From Lentisphaerota bacterium (GTDB taxonomy: Bacteria > Verrucomicrobiota > Lentisphaeria > Victivallales > Victivallaceae): a stretch of 64,000 bases of DNA. The stretch spans positions 1 through 64,000 of the forward strand of contig SUWJ01000009.1 in the NCBI GenBank assembly GCA_015061545.1, written 5' to 3'. Under the pieces are notes generated by a model. It was not told where the DNA came from. It saw nothing but the letters and a program-made list of their open reading frames with translations, and did no database searches. Numbering within the stretch: the first letter of the stretch is position 1; each line of letters opens with the position of its first letter. Below are positions 1 through 8,452 of the stretch, piece by piece. The position numbers and the translations under genes were made by a program.

Positions 1-82
1 CTCGGTTTGCCGGAATATATCCGGCAAACTGCCCTCTCATGCGTTCGCGGCCCTGACCGGGCTTTGCGGCGTTCCGCCGCAT
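1..82 (-). other. possible 5' end of a gene running off the left edge
   Basis: Reading leftward downstream of clpB, a frame is open from about position 154 to the window edge. Its first ATG is at 82 and the following peptide begins MRRNAAKPGQGRERMRG. No Shine-Dalgarno sequence sits at a normal distance from this ATG; an AGGAGG further upstream serves no obvious start. The stretch is too short to assign a family and may not be coding at all. Two perfect hairpins lie inside it. Confidence 0.2.
5..29. repeat. perfect 9-bp inverted repeat, 7-nt loop
   Basis: GTTTGCCGG (5-13) pairs with CCGGCAAAC (21-29). A second perfect hairpin, TGCGGCG/CGCCGCA with a 3-nt loop, lies at 65-81. Neither is followed by a T-run on either strand, so neither looks like a terminator. 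The role is unknown. Confidence 0.5.
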
Positions 83-173
83 GAGCTGTTGGCGAGCTTC
101 ATTGTGTTGCAAAACTCTGAATAGTTTGGCAGCAGCCTCCTGGTTTATTGCCTGTTACCAGCGAACGATTGTT

Positions 174-2780
174 TTACGCCTGAGTATCAGCTTCCAGCGG
201 AGGCAAACACTCAAATTTGAGCTTACCGTCAGCCGCCGAAACTTTCAGTTCGCCGCCGTTGAGCAATTCTCCGCCGATCAGCAGCCGCGATACAGGCGTT
301 TCCAGCTCGCGGATCACCGCCCGTTTAAGCGGACGCGCGCCGAAGGCCGGATCAAAGCCGTTTTCCACGATCAGCTCTTTGGCTTCCGGCGTGATGGAGA
401 ATTTGACATCGTATTCTGCCAGCCGTTTGCGGAAGCGTTCCAGCTGGATATCCACGATCGCCAGCATATCGCGCTTGTCCAGCTGGCGGAAGATCAGCAC
501 TTCATCGACCCGATTGAGAAATTCAGGACGGAAATGCCGTTTCAATTCAGCTGACACTTCATCCTTGATCTCATCCACCGCGCCGTTGTGCGCCAGAATC
601 AAATGGCTTGCCAGATTGCTGGTCATAATAATGATCGTGTTCTTAAAGCTCACCACCCGCCCCTGCGAATCGGTTATACGGCCGTCTTCCAGAATCTGCA
701 AAAGAATGTTGAATACGTCGTAATGCGCTTTTTCGATTTCATCGAACAGCACCACCGAATAGGGCTTGCGCCGCACCGCTTCGGTCAGCTGACCGCCTTC
801 TTCGTAGCCGATGTATCCGGGAGGCGCCCCGATAAGCCGCGAAACATTATGTTTTTCCATATATTCGGACATATCGATCCTGATAACCGAACGCTCGTCA
901 TCGAACAGCTGTTCCGCCAGCGCTCTGGCAAGCTCGGTCTTGCCCACCCCCGTCGGTCCCAGAAAAATAAACGATGCAATAGGCCGATTGGGATCCTGCA
1001 GCCCTGCCCGCGCCCGCAACACGGCATCGGATACCGCTTGCACGGCTTCGTCCTGACCGATCAAACGCTGGTGCAGCGAGTCGGCAAGTTTCAGCAATTT
1101 AGCTTTTTCGCTTGCCAGCAGTTTACTTACCGGAATATGCGTCCAGCGGCTGACGATATTGGCAATATCTTCGGCATCGACCTCCTCTTTCAGCAAACGG
1201 CTGGAGCTGGAATTTTTAAGCTGCTCCTCAGCGGATTTGATCTGTTTTTCGATGGCAGGGATCGTGCCGTGACGCAGTTCCGCTGCACGGTTGAGATCGT
1301 AATCCCGCTCCGCCTTTTCCAGCTGCACCCGCGCCAGTTCCAGCGATTCGCGCAGATTCTGCAAGTCGCTGATCGACTTCTTTTCGTTTTCCCAGCGTCC
1401 GCGCAGTTCAACCGATTGACTTTTCAGTTCCGAAAGTTCCGCCTCCAACGCTTTACGACGCTTGACTGAAGGCGCATCCTTATCTTTTTTAAGCCCGGTA
1501 ATTTCGATTTCCAGCCGCATGATCCGCCGTTCGATCTCGTCGATGGCAGCCGGCGAACTCTCTATTTCCGTACGCAAAACTGCGGCGGCTTCGTCCACCA
1601 GGTCGATCGCCTTGTCGGGCAGAAAACGGTCCGGGATATATTTATCCGACAGCACCGCTGCCGCCACTAACGCGCCATCCTGCAGGTGAATACCGTGATG
1701 CAGTTCATAGCGTTCTTTAAGTCCGCGCAGGATGGAAATGGTATCCTCCACCGAAGGCGGCGCCACCAGCACCGACTGAAAACGGCGTTCCAACGCAGCA
1801 TCTTTTTCAATATACTTGCGGTATTCGTCCAGCGTTGTAGCGCCCACGCAATGCAGTTCGCCCCGCGCCAGCAAGGGCTTGAGCAGATTCCCCGCATCCA
1901 TAGCGCCTTCCGAAGCGCCTGCCCCGACCACGGTATGCAGTTCGTCGATAAACAGTATAACATTGCCGTTGGCTGCGGTCACTTCTTTAAGCACCGCCTT
2001 GAGCCGCTCTTCAAACTCGCCGCGATATTTGGCACCTGCAATCAAGCTGCCCATATCCAGCGCCACTAATTTGCGGTTCTTCAAACTTTCGGGAACATCG
2101 CCCTTGAAAATACGCAGCGCCAAACCTTCCACAATGGCGGTTTTGCCCACCCCGGGTTCGCCGATCAGCACCGGGTTGTTCTTGGTGCGGCGCGACAGGA
2201 TCTGCACTACGCGCCGGATCTCCTCATCGCGTCCGATCACCGGGTCAAGTTTGCCCTGGGCAGCCAGCATGGTAAGATCGCGGCCGTATTTATTGAGCGC
2301 ATCAAAGGTGCCTTCCGGATCCGGGGTAGTCACCCGCTGATTGCCGCGGAGAGTTTGCAGCGCTTTAAGCACATTATCCGCGGTCACATCAAATTCCCGC
2401 AGGAGTTTACCTGCCTGCCCTTTGCTTTTGCACAATGCCAGCAGCAAATGTTCCACGCTGATAAACTCGTCTTTCATCTCCGCAGAAACTTTATTCGCGT
2501 CCACCAGTACTTCGCTGAATTCACGGGTTTGGTAGAGTTCGCCGTTGCCGCTGCCGGAAAAACGGGGCTCTTTGCTCAATGCGCCGTCCAGCTTGAGGCT
2601 CAGAGCGTCAATGTTGACATTAAGTTTAGTCATGATACTGGGGCAAAGACCGTCTTTCTGCTCCAGCAATGCCTTGAACAAATGCAAATCGCTCAACTGG
2701 GTATGCCGCGAAGTGATCGCCAATTCCTGAGCACTGACCAACGCTTCACGGCTGCGGGTGGTAAATTTTTCCATATTCAT
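174..2780 (-). CDS. clpB: ATP-dependent disaggregase ClpB (Hsp104 family)
   Basis: This is an 868-residue Clp/Hsp100 ATPase of normal ClpB length. It works in the cytosol with DnaK, threading aggregated proteins through a hexameric pore. Visible parts in order are an N-terminal double Clp repeat (about 1-150), a first AAA+ module with Walker A GEPGVGKT (about 206), a coiled-coil middle domain (about 400-530), a second AAA+ module with GPTGVGKT (about 605) and the C-terminal ClpB small domain ([14 protein letters not shown]). The middle domain separates it from ClpA. An AGGAGGTGA box 7 nt before the ATG fixes the start. It is a single-gene unit with its own upstream region. A sigma-54-like site lies about 45-60 nt before the start codon. 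Confidence 0.97.
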   Translation of the reverse strand: MNMEKFTTRSREALVSAQELAITSRHTQLSDLHLFKALLEQKDGLCPSIMTKLNVNIDALSLKLDGALSKEPRFSGSGNGELYQTREFSEVLVDANKVSAEMKDEFISVEHLLLALCKSKGQAGKLLREFDVTADNVLKALQTLRGNQRVTTPDPEGTFDALNKYGRDLTMLAAQGKLDPVIGRDEEIRRVVQILSRRTKNNPVLIGEPGVGKTAIVEGLALRIFKGDVPESLKNRKLVALDMGSLIAGAKYRGEFEERLKAVLKEVTAANGNVILFIDELHTVVGAGASEGAMDAGNLLKPLLARGELHCVGATTLDEYRKYIEKDAALERRFQSVLVAPPSVEDTISILRGLKERYELHHGIHLQDGALVAAAVLSDKYIPDRFLPDKAIDLVDEAAAVLRTEIESSPAAIDEIERRIMRLEIEITGLKKDKDAPSVKRRKALEAELSELKSQSVELRGRWENEKKSISDLQNLRESLELARVQLEKAERDYDLNRAAELRHGTIPAIEKQIKSAEEQLKNSSSSRLLKEEVDAEDIANIVSRWTHIPVSKLLASEKAKLLKLADSLHQRLIGQDEAVQAVSDAVLRARAGLQDPNRPIASFIFLGPTGVGKTELARALAEQLFDDERSVIRIDMSEYMEKHNVSRLIGAPPGYIGYEEGGQLTEAVRRKPYSVVLFDEIEKAHYDVFNILLQILEDGRITDSQGRVVSFKNTIIIMTSNLASHLILAHNGAVDEIKDEVSAELKRHFRPEFLNRVDEVLIFRQLDKRDMLAIVDIQLERFRKRLAEYDVKFSITPEAKELIVENGFDPAFGARPLKRAVIRELETPVSRLLIGGELLNGGELKVSAADGKLKFECLPPLEADTQA

Positions 2781-2822
2781 ATTGTCACCTCCTGTTTTAT
2801 TTTTTGTTCAACTTGTCAATAC

Positions 2823-2839
2823 AGCATAATGCGTGCCAA
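2823..2839 (-). promoter_or_regulatory. sigma-54-like -24/-12 element upstream of clpB
   Basis: On the minus strand the sequence TTGGCACGCATTATGCT matches the RpoN consensus TTGGCACG-N4-TTGCT except for one base, with GG and GC at the required spacing. It lies 43 nt before the clpB ATG. No conventional -35/-10 pair or CIRCE box was obvious in the same interval. A single sequence match can arise by chance. Confidence 0.4.
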
Positions 2840-2941
2840 CTTTTTCTGCAAGCAAAAAACAACCGGCAGACACTCCGCTAAAGAGTCAAAATGACACATA
2901 TTAAGCGACAAATTGACGCACTAAAAAATATCCAATAAATC

Positions 2942-2970
2942 TTGCATTTCATAACAGACTGAGTTATAGT
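2942..2970 (+). promoter_or_regulatory. promoter for the zinc-ribbon/Lrp genes
   Basis: TTGCAT (2942-2947), a 17-bp spacer and TATAGT (2965-2970) lie 34 nt before the ATG at 3005. The -35 follows the TTGCA pattern seen at other promoters in this window. Confidence 0.55.
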
Positions 2971-3004
2971 ATGTTTTGGTTCAATTCGGCAAAGGAAAAT
3001 AAGT

Positions 3005-3373
3005 ATGCAGCCCAACGAAAAATTGCTCTGTCCCCATTGCAAAGAACAGAGTATGGCCAAGTTGCGCAACAAGATGGATGGCTTCAAAAAAGTCGGCGAA
3101 GAACTGGTCTGTATGCTTTGCAATAAAGTTCTGGCGCCTTACGAACCGCAGGCTTCCGCCCCGACGACTGGCAACCGGCTGAAAGCGTTGGGGGAACTGC
3201 TGGGCGGAGGGGAGCAGTCTGCAGCAATACAACTGACTGCCGGAGCAGACGAAAAACGCTTCTGCAAAGATTGCCGGCATTTTATGCCGCACCCCTTTGT
3301 GGATCGTTGCGATTTGGATAACCGCCCCGTGGAAGCAATGGATGATTGCGGTGAATTCACTCCCCGCATTTGA
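3005..3373 (+). CDS. small zinc-ribbon protein of unknown function
   Basis: This is a 122-residue soluble protein without a signal peptide. Near the N-terminus it has a zinc-ribbon-like set, LLCPHCKEQ (about residues 8-16) and CMLCNKVL (about 38-45). A low-complexity Ala/Pro/Gly linker follows, then a C-terminal cysteine set: FCKDCRHF, a Cys in DRCDLDNRP and DDCGEF. Two metal sites are therefore likely. It starts 34 nt after a good promoter and precedes the Lrp-type regulator by 54 nt, so the two are probably co-transcribed. I do not recognise the family. Nucleic-acid binding or a metal-dependent partner of the regulator are guesses. Confidence 0.75.
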   Translation: MQPNEKLLCPHCKEQSMAKLRNKMDGFKKVGEELVCMLCNKVLAPYEPQASAPTTGNRLKALGELLGGGEQSAAIQLTAGADEKRFCKDCRHFMPHPFVDRCDLDNRPVEAMDDCGEFTPRI

Positions 3374-3427
3374 TTGAACTTTAATAAAATAAGTATAAAT
3401 AACTTTTTTCAGGAGTTGGGTACTATT

Positions 3428-3910
3428 ATGCAGAATCGCTTGTTGAATATTCTGGAACGCGATGCCTCGCTGAGCATTGAAGAGCTGGCCGTCCGTCTTA
3501 ACAGTGATCCGGAAACTGTACGCGGTATGATGCGGCAGCTTGTCGCCGAACGCAAGATCCTCGGTTATCAAGCCATCATACCCGAAACTTCCAACACCCA
3601 GACCAAGGTCAAAGCGCTTATCGAAGTAAAGATCACCCCCCGCCGTGAAGGCGGATTCGATACCCCCGCCAAGCGGATCGCCCGTTTCCCCGAAGTGACC
3701 GATCTGGCGCTGGTATCAGGTTCCTGCGATTTGTTTGTCAACGTGCAGGGCAATTCGCTGCAGGAAGTAGCCACCTTTATTGCCGAAAAACTGGCTACCA
3801 TCGACGGAGTTATCTCCACGGCAACCACCTTTCAGCTCAAGCACTACAAAATCGCAGGGCGTACGCTGGATGGCGACGAAAAAGCGGACCGTTTGGCCGT
3901 CTGTCCGTAA
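3428..3910 (+). CDS. Lrp/AsnC family transcriptional regulator
   Basis: This 160-residue protein has the Lrp/AsnC layout. An N-terminal winged helix-turn-helix (about 1-60, LLNILERDASLSIEELAVRL) is followed by an effector-binding RAM domain, seen in the ferredoxin-like stretch EVTDLALVSGSCDLFVNV. Members sense amino acids and control amino-acid metabolism. The ATG at 3428 is chosen because CAGGAG lies 8-13 nt before it; an in-frame TTG at 3374 abuts the previous stop and has no ribosome site. The next gene is an aminotransferase with a repeated operator-like site at its promoter, so this protein probably regulates it. That is inferred from position. Confidence 0.88.
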   Translation: MQNRLLNILERDASLSIEELAVRLNSDPETVRGMMRQLVAERKILGYQAIIPETSNTQTKVKALIEVKITPRREGGFDTPAKRIARFPEVTDLALVSGSCDLFVNVQGNSLQEVATFIAEKLATIDGVISTATTFQLKHYKIAGRTLDGDEKADRLAVCP

Positions 3911-4042
3911 AGGTAAAAAACAACCCGTCTGTGGCATAAAAAGCCGATATTTATGCAAATTAGATCAAAATATAACAGAAAATCTGATTTTTTACTCCAA
4001 AAAAATTTGCATAAAGCAAAAAGATGTGATATTTATAAAGTA

Positions 4043-4072
4043 TTGACTGACCCGTGTCAGCAAAATGATAAT
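4043..4072 (+). promoter_or_regulatory. promoter of the aminotransferase gene
   Basis: TTGACT (4043-4048), an 18-bp spacer and GATAAT (4067-4072) lie 64 nt before the start codon. The spacer contains the first copy of the operator-like repeat. Confidence 0.55.
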
Positions 4073-4087
4073 CACGTGTCAGCAAAA
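4053..4087 (+). promoter_or_regulatory. direct repeat CGTGTCAGCAAAA x2, probable operator
   Basis: Identical 13-mers CGTGTCAGCAAAA lie at 4053-4065 and 4075-4087. They are 22 bp apart, about two helical turns, and flank the -10 element. Binding there would block RNA polymerase. The adjacent Lrp/AsnC regulator is the obvious candidate. A single related CCGTGTCAG occurs at 38351 before a DegT-type aminotransferase gene. Confidence 0.55.
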
Positions 4088-4135
4088 ATATAAAACAATG
4101 CTTTTGAGCGCGCAATATAAAGCAGGAGAATAAAT

Positions 4136-5329
4136 ATGAGTGCGAAGCAAGAGGCTTTTTCAGCGGAATCATTTGTAGTGGCACCGGTGCGGGATTTACC
4201 TAAGAGCGGTATCCGCGAATTCTTTGATCTGGTGGCGGGTCGCACCGATGTAATATCCCTCGGCGTTGGCGAGCCTGATTTTACCACCCCGTGGAACATC
4301 CGTGAAAGTGCAATATACTCGCTGGAAGCCGGTCATACCGCTTACACCTCCAACGCCGGAACTCCTGCTCTGCGCAAAGCCATCTGTCAATATCTGCACA
4401 GCGATTATCAGCTGGATTACGACCCTATGAGCGAGTGTCTGGTAACGATCGGGGTCAGCGAAGCGCTGGATCTGGCAATGCGCGCATTGATAAATCCCGG
4501 CGATGAAGTTATTTACACTTCACCCAGCTTTGTATCTTATCCTGCAGAAGTACTTATGGCGCGCGGCGTACCGGTTCCGCTGCCGACCAAAGATGTGGAC
4601 AATTTCAGCGTGAATCCCGACGATTTGCGCAAACTTATCACCCCCCGCAGCAAAGTTCTGCTGCTGAACTTCCCCTGCAATCCCACCGGAGCAGTAGCCA
4701 ACGAAGATGTGTTGCGCGAGATCGCCAGCATCGCCTGCGAACATAATCTGATCGTTATCAGCGACGAAATCTATTCGGAACTGGTTTACGACGGCTGGAA
4801 ACACGTTTCCATTGCCTCGCTGCCGGGCATGAAGGAGCGGACGATCTTTCTGCACGGTTTTTCCAAAGCCTTCGCCATGACCGGATTCCGTATCGGCTAC
4901 GTCTGCGCGCCCAAAGCGATAACCGATGCCATGTACAAGATCCACCAGTATTCGATCATGTGCGCCTCGATCACCGCTCAGGAAGCGGCGCTGGAAGCGC
5001 TTAAAACAGCCCGCAAAGATATGATTGCCATGCGCGACAGCTACTGGGAACGGCGCAATATCATCGTGCGCGGCTTGCGCGATGCCGGTTTGGATTGCGT
5101 GATGCCGCAGGGGGCATTCTACGCGTTCCCGTCGATCAAATCAACGGGTATGACCTCCCGCGAATTTGCCGAAAAACTGCTTAAAGAAGAAAGCGTAGCG
5201 GTAGTGCCCGGTTCAGCTTTCGGTCCCGGCGGCGAAGGTTATGTGCGTGCCTGCTACGCCACCGCCGAAGATCAGATCATCGAAGCGCTGAAACGCATCA
5301 AGCGCTTTGTTGCCAAGTACAGCAAATAA
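4136..5329 (+). CDS. PLP-dependent class I/II aminotransferase
   Basis: This 397-residue fold-type I enzyme belongs to the aspartate/aromatic aminotransferase group (AspC/PatA-like). It would move an amino group between an amino acid and a 2-oxo acid in the cytosol. Signatures are GVGEPDFTTP near residue 44, the cofactor motif NFPCNPTGAV, SDEIYSELVYDG carrying the PLP-contacting Asp, and the Schiff-base lysine in GFSKAFAMTGFRIGY (about residue 244). AGGAG lies 7 nt before the ATG. It follows the Lrp-type regulator by 225 nt with its own promoter and ends at a strong terminator. The amino-acid specificity cannot be read from the sequence. Confidence 0.92.
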   Translation: MSAKQEAFSAESFVVAPVRDLPKSGIREFFDLVAGRTDVISLGVGEPDFTTPWNIRESAIYSLEAGHTAYTSNAGTPALRKAICQYLHSDYQLDYDPMSECLVTIGVSEALDLAMRALINPGDEVIYTSPSFVSYPAEVLMARGVPVPLPTKDVDNFSVNPDDLRKLITPRSKVLLLNFPCNPTGAVANEDVLREIASIACEHNLIVISDEIYSELVYDGWKHVSIASLPGMKERTIFLHGFSKAFAMTGFRIGYVCAPKAITDAMYKIHQYSIMCASITAQEAALEALKTARKDMIAMRDSYWERRNIIVRGLRDAGLDCVMPQGAFYAFPSIKSTGMTSREFAEKLLKEESVAVVPGSAFGPGGEGYVRACYATAEDQIIEALKRIKRFVAKYSK

Positions 5330-5364
5330 GCTGAACTCCTGCTTCGGCACCGCCAAAAATCTTA

Positions 5365-5410
5365 CGGGGCAGAAACCTTGGATATAAGGTTTCTGCCCCG
5401 TTTTGTTTTA
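5365..5410 (+). terminator. rho-independent terminator of the aminotransferase gene
   Basis: A perfect 15-bp stem (CGGGGCAGAAACCTT at 5365-5379 with its complement at 5386-5400) has a 6-nt loop and is followed by TTTTGTTTT. Confidence 0.93.
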
Positions 5411-5456
5411 TCGGCAATATAAAGTTGCATAAGGCTGTTTTCCGCAATCGGAACAT

Positions 5457-5499
5457 AAAAAAACAACGGCGCTTTCGATTTGCTGAAAAACGCCGTTGT
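5457..5499 (-). terminator. rho-independent terminator of nagB
   Basis: On the minus strand a 9-bp stem ACAACGGCG/CGCCGTTGT (arms at 5491-5499 and 5463-5471) is followed by seven Ts. It lies just downstream of the nagB stop. Confidence 0.88.
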
Positions 5500-5535
5500 A
5501 AAATCTGCTCAAACCTTGCGGTTCGGCTGCAAAAC

Positions 5536-6279
5536 TTACTTGCTCAACTTGGAAGCGCTGGCTTCGTCGAGGAAGGTCACGCAATGAGGATGGTTCTGCA
5601 GGATCGAAGCGGGGCAGGTGTTGGTAACAGGACCTTCGAGCATATTCTTGATCGCTTCGGCTTTGCGTTCATCGGGAACAACGTTGACGATGACTTTGCT
5701 CTTGCAGATCTGGGGAACGCTCATGCTGAACGCGTGGGTCGGCACCGCATCAAAGGTGGGGAACCAGCCTTCGCCCAGCTGCTGATTGCGGCAGGCATCG
5801 TCCAGTTTCACAACCAGGAACGCTTCGTCGGTATCAAAATCAGCCGGCGGGTCATTGAAGGCAATGTGACCGTTTTCGCCAACGCCGATAAAAGCGATAT
5901 CAACGGGGTGATCGGCGAGAACTTTCTTCATCTTGGCGCAGAACGCGGCAGGATCATCGGTATCGCCTTCCACAAAGTAGACATCCGCCAGCTTGCAGGG
6001 CAGCTTGTCGATAAAGTTTTCGCGCAGGTTCAGACGGAAACCCGCCTTGTGTCCGTTGGGCAGACCAATGTATTCATCCAGGTGGAACAGCGTGACCTTG
6101 GACCAGTCAATGCCCGGTTCCTGTACCAGAAAGCTCATCATTTCAAACTGGCTCGGAGCTGTGGCAGCGATCATGTTGACCGCGCCTTTTTCCGCCAATA
6201 CTTTGCGCAGCACTTCGGCACCGTAAGCGGCTGCAGCCTTGCTCATTTCGGTCTTGTTCTTGAGAACTTTGACTTCCAT
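5536..6279 (-). CDS. nagB: glucosamine-6-phosphate deaminase
   Basis: This 247-residue protein of the NagB/isomerase family converts glucosamine 6-phosphate to fructose 6-phosphate and ammonia, feeding amino sugars into glycolysis. Family marks are TLFHLDEYIGLP (about 64-75), with the acidic catalytic pair, and the active-site loop IGVGENGHIAFNDPP (about 131-145) carrying the catalytic His. Its length is slightly below the E. coli enzyme (266), as in many short forms. It stands alone between its own promoter and terminator. No nagA or nagE gene lies nearby, so it serves a dispersed amino-sugar pathway. Confidence 0.94.
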   Translation of the reverse strand: MEVKVLKNKTEMSKAAAAYGAEVLRKVLAEKGAVNMIAATAPSQFEMMSFLVQEPGIDWSKVTLFHLDEYIGLPNGHKAGFRLNLRENFIDKLPCKLADVYFVEGDTDDPAAFCAKMKKVLADHPVDIAFIGVGENGHIAFNDPPADFDTDEAFLVVKLDDACRNQQLGEGWFPTFDAVPTHAFSMSVPQICKSKVIVNVVPDERKAEAIKNMLEGPVTNTCPASILQNHPHCVTFLDEASASKLSK

Positions 6280-6323
6280 TTTTCCACCTTTTAGGGTTAT
6301 AGATTATTTTTTAAGCATTTTTT

Positions 6324-6341
6324 CGCTGAACCGATTCAGCG
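6324..6341. promoter_or_regulatory. palindrome in the nagB leader
   Basis: CGCTGAA-CCGA-TTCAGCG is a perfect 7-bp inverted repeat between the inferred nagB promoter and its start codon. It has no T-run, so it is more likely a protein-binding site or leader hairpin than a terminator. Confidence 0.35.
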
Positions 6342-6362
6342 CACAAAAACATAACTGTTTTA

Positions 6363-6390
6363 AATATACATCAACTATGCTTTATTACAA
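6363..6390 (-). promoter_or_regulatory. nagB promoter
   Basis: On the minus strand, TTGTAA (6385-6390), a 16-bp spacer and TATATT (6363-6368) point toward nagB, about 84 nt before its ATG. Confidence 0.4.
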
Positions 6391-6425
6391 GTTTTACCGT
6401 CAAAAAAACTTCATTTTTAAAATAT

Positions 6426-6454
6426 TTGACAATTCTTTGATAGCAATGTATATT
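6426..6454 (+). promoter_or_regulatory. promoter of the metallophosphoesterase gene
   Basis: A near-consensus TTGACA (6426-6431), a 17-bp spacer and TATATT (6449-6454) lie 127 nt before the ATG at 6582. It is divergent from the nagB promoter. Confidence 0.65.
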
Positions 6455-6581
6455 AATTGGTGTTTTACCCGATATGTTGATCGAGTTTGGAGTCGCGCAG
6501 CTTTCACAAGCGATTGTGAAACTTTTTTTCCATCTTCTTCAACAGATCAGATTAATTTTATTAACCGGAAAGGTTCCTCTC

Positions 6582-8372
6582 ATGCGCAAATTTTTTGTAT
6601 TGCTGCTGCTGGTGAGCACTCTGACTCTGACAGCAAAACCGCTGCCGCCTGCGGAAAAATGGTCGTGGCACTTTTACTACACAGCCAATCTGCCCGACGG
6701 CCTCTTTGACCAAGGCAAAAATCCCATCCGCAATCAGATTCTTACGCTGCCGGATAAACAGCAGGTACATGGCGTCAAATTCAACTATCCCGCCGGCGGC
6801 ATGATCAATCTTTACGACATAATCTCGCCCCGCCCCAAAGTGCTTGAACGCACCATTCTTACTGCTGAAGTTCAATCTTCCGCGGCAGGTAAAAACATCA
6901 TCGGAGTCGGCGTGGATTGGAAGTTCAAACTCTACTGCAACGGCAAACTTGTTTACGACACCACGCGCTTCGGCAACGGCGCCATTCCCACCAGTAACGA
7001 CGATCACTATGTGGAACTGGAGCTGCGCGCCGGAGCCAACGAGCTTGTTTTTGAAGTTTTCGGCGGCAGTCAGCGCTTTGATGTAGCTGTTGCCCCTAAA
7101 GATATACCTTCGCTGGATATTTGTTACAAGCCGTGGGTGGTTTTTCCCGACAGTAACGATAATTGTGTTTCCATTGTCTTTTCGTTGACCAGACCTGCGC
7201 CGGCGGGAGTCGATTACCGCCTGAAAGGTTCGGAGCAATGGCGCCGTGTCTACAACAATCTGGGCGGACAAATCCGCCGCGATCTGGCAGTTCACCACAT
7301 CCGTCTGGACAACTTGCAGCCCGACAGCGAGTACGAGTACCGGGCGGTGATGATCGACGAAACCAGACAATTCAAAGAGATACCGCTGGCGGTACAAACT
7401 TTCAAAACCGCACCGGCGGTAAATTCAGAAAAACCTTTTTCCGTCCTGTTCACCAGCGATATACAGTTCCGCCCGCCGCAGCGTAAAGAGGCGCTGCAGC
7501 AGCTCTTCAATAACCAAGAGTCCCGTCAGAGCGATTTTTTTGCTTTTGTGGGCGACGTGGATTGGACCAGCAACTTTGACCGTTCGATCATCGAAGAATT
7601 TGTCAACTACTATCTGGATGCTGCAGGCCGCAGCAAGCCGCTGGTAATGGTCAGAGGCAATCACGAATTATACGGCAGAGATACCAACCGTTACTTTACC
7701 TACTTCCCTGCTCCCGAATCGGGCCGGGAAGGATATTTTATGTTCCGCTACGGTCAGGTCTGCTTTATTGTGCTGGACTTCGGCGATGACGAACCCCGCC
7801 GCCCTGCCCCTTCCACCCGCTGTCTGCACGACCTGGATGTCTATTTGGCGCAACAGAGCAAATGGCTGGAAAAAGCCCTTGCCAGCAACGATTTTCAAAG
7901 CGCCAAATTCCGTATTGTCCTTGCCCACGCCACGCCGCTGGGCTACGGTCAGGGCTATATGCCGGAAAATGTCCGCCGCATGATCGACCCGCTGCTGGGT
8001 TCAGATGATCCCCGCTACCGTATCCACCTGTGGATCGGCGGGCATATTCACCGCCCGTTCCGCAGTATTCCGCTGCAGGAGAGCTGCTATTCGCCTTTGA
8101 GCCGCAGCGGCAAACCATTGCAATTCAAACATCCCGCCATCGGCAAAAACTACGCTTTTACGGTTGTAACCATGAGTGGCCCCAACGGTGGGATCCCCAC
8201 CAATCTGCAACTGACCAATTTGCTGTTGAAAGTAAACAAGGACCAGCTGGAAATCATCCACCGCGACCGTGAACACAACAGCTTTGACCACTTCAGCATA
8301 ACTCCTGACGGCAAAGTAAAAGACATCCAACGCGCCGACTGGTTCCGGCGGCGAGATTACACAGCCTTCTGA
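6582..8372 (+). CDS. secreted metallophosphoesterase with purple-acid-phosphatase-like N-domain
   Basis: This 596-residue exported enzyme starts with a signal peptide (MRKFFVLLLLVSTLTLTAKP). A beta-sandwich region (about 50-175) and a fibronectin-III-like domain (about 185-275, ending LQPDSEYEYRAVM) precede the calcineurin-like core. The dinuclear metal-site motifs appear in order: LFTSDIQF, FVGDVDW, MVRGNHELYGRD, VLAHATPLGYG and WIGGHIHRP. The layout resembles plant purple acid phosphatases, but phosphomonoester or phosphodiester preference is open. The ATG at 6582 is preferred to an upstream in-frame ATG at 6474 because only it gives a clean signal peptide and has GGAAAGG before it. It is a single-gene unit with a terminator. 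Confidence 0.88.
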   Translation: MRKFFVLLLLVSTLTLTAKPLPPAEKWSWHFYYTANLPDGLFDQGKNPIRNQILTLPDKQQVHGVKFNYPAGGMINLYDIISPRPKVLERTILTAEVQSSAAGKNIIGVGVDWKFKLYCNGKLVYDTTRFGNGAIPTSNDDHYVELELRAGANELVFEVFGGSQRFDVAVAPKDIPSLDICYKPWVVFPDSNDNCVSIVFSLTRPAPAGVDYRLKGSEQWRRVYNNLGGQIRRDLAVHHIRLDNLQPDSEYEYRAVMIDETRQFKEIPLAVQTFKTAPAVNSEKPFSVLFTSDIQFRPPQRKEALQQLFNNQESRQSDFFAFVGDVDWTSNFDRSIIEEFVNYYLDAAGRSKPLVMVRGNHELYGRDTNRYFTYFPAPESGREGYFMFRYGQVCFIVLDFGDDEPRRPAPSTRCLHDLDVYLAQQSKWLEKALASNDFQSAKFRIVLAHATPLGYGQGYMPENVRRMIDPLLGSDDPRYRIHLWIGGHIHRPFRSIPLQESCYSPLSRSGKPLQFKHPAIGKNYAFTVVTMSGPNGGIPTNLQLTNLLLKVNKDQLEIIHRDREHNSFDHFSITPDGKVKDIQRADWFRRRDYTAF

Positions 8373-8401
8373 AAAAACAGCACTTTATGAAGTAATATAA
8401 A

Positions 8402-8452
8402 ACTGCTTTGCGGGAGTGAATAAGATTCTGCACCGCAAAGCAGTATCTTTTT
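8402..8452. terminator. bidirectional terminator
   Basis: A perfect 12-bp stem ACTGCTTTGCGG (8402-8413)/CCGCAAAGCAGT (8433-8444) is followed by ATCTTTTT on the plus strand and TTTTATATT on the minus strand. It sits between the convergent phosphoesterase and arnD genes. Confidence 0.82.

Noticed and set aside
5425-6294. 289-codon plus-strand open frame
   Set aside because: It is antisense to nagB and crosses the nagB terminator.
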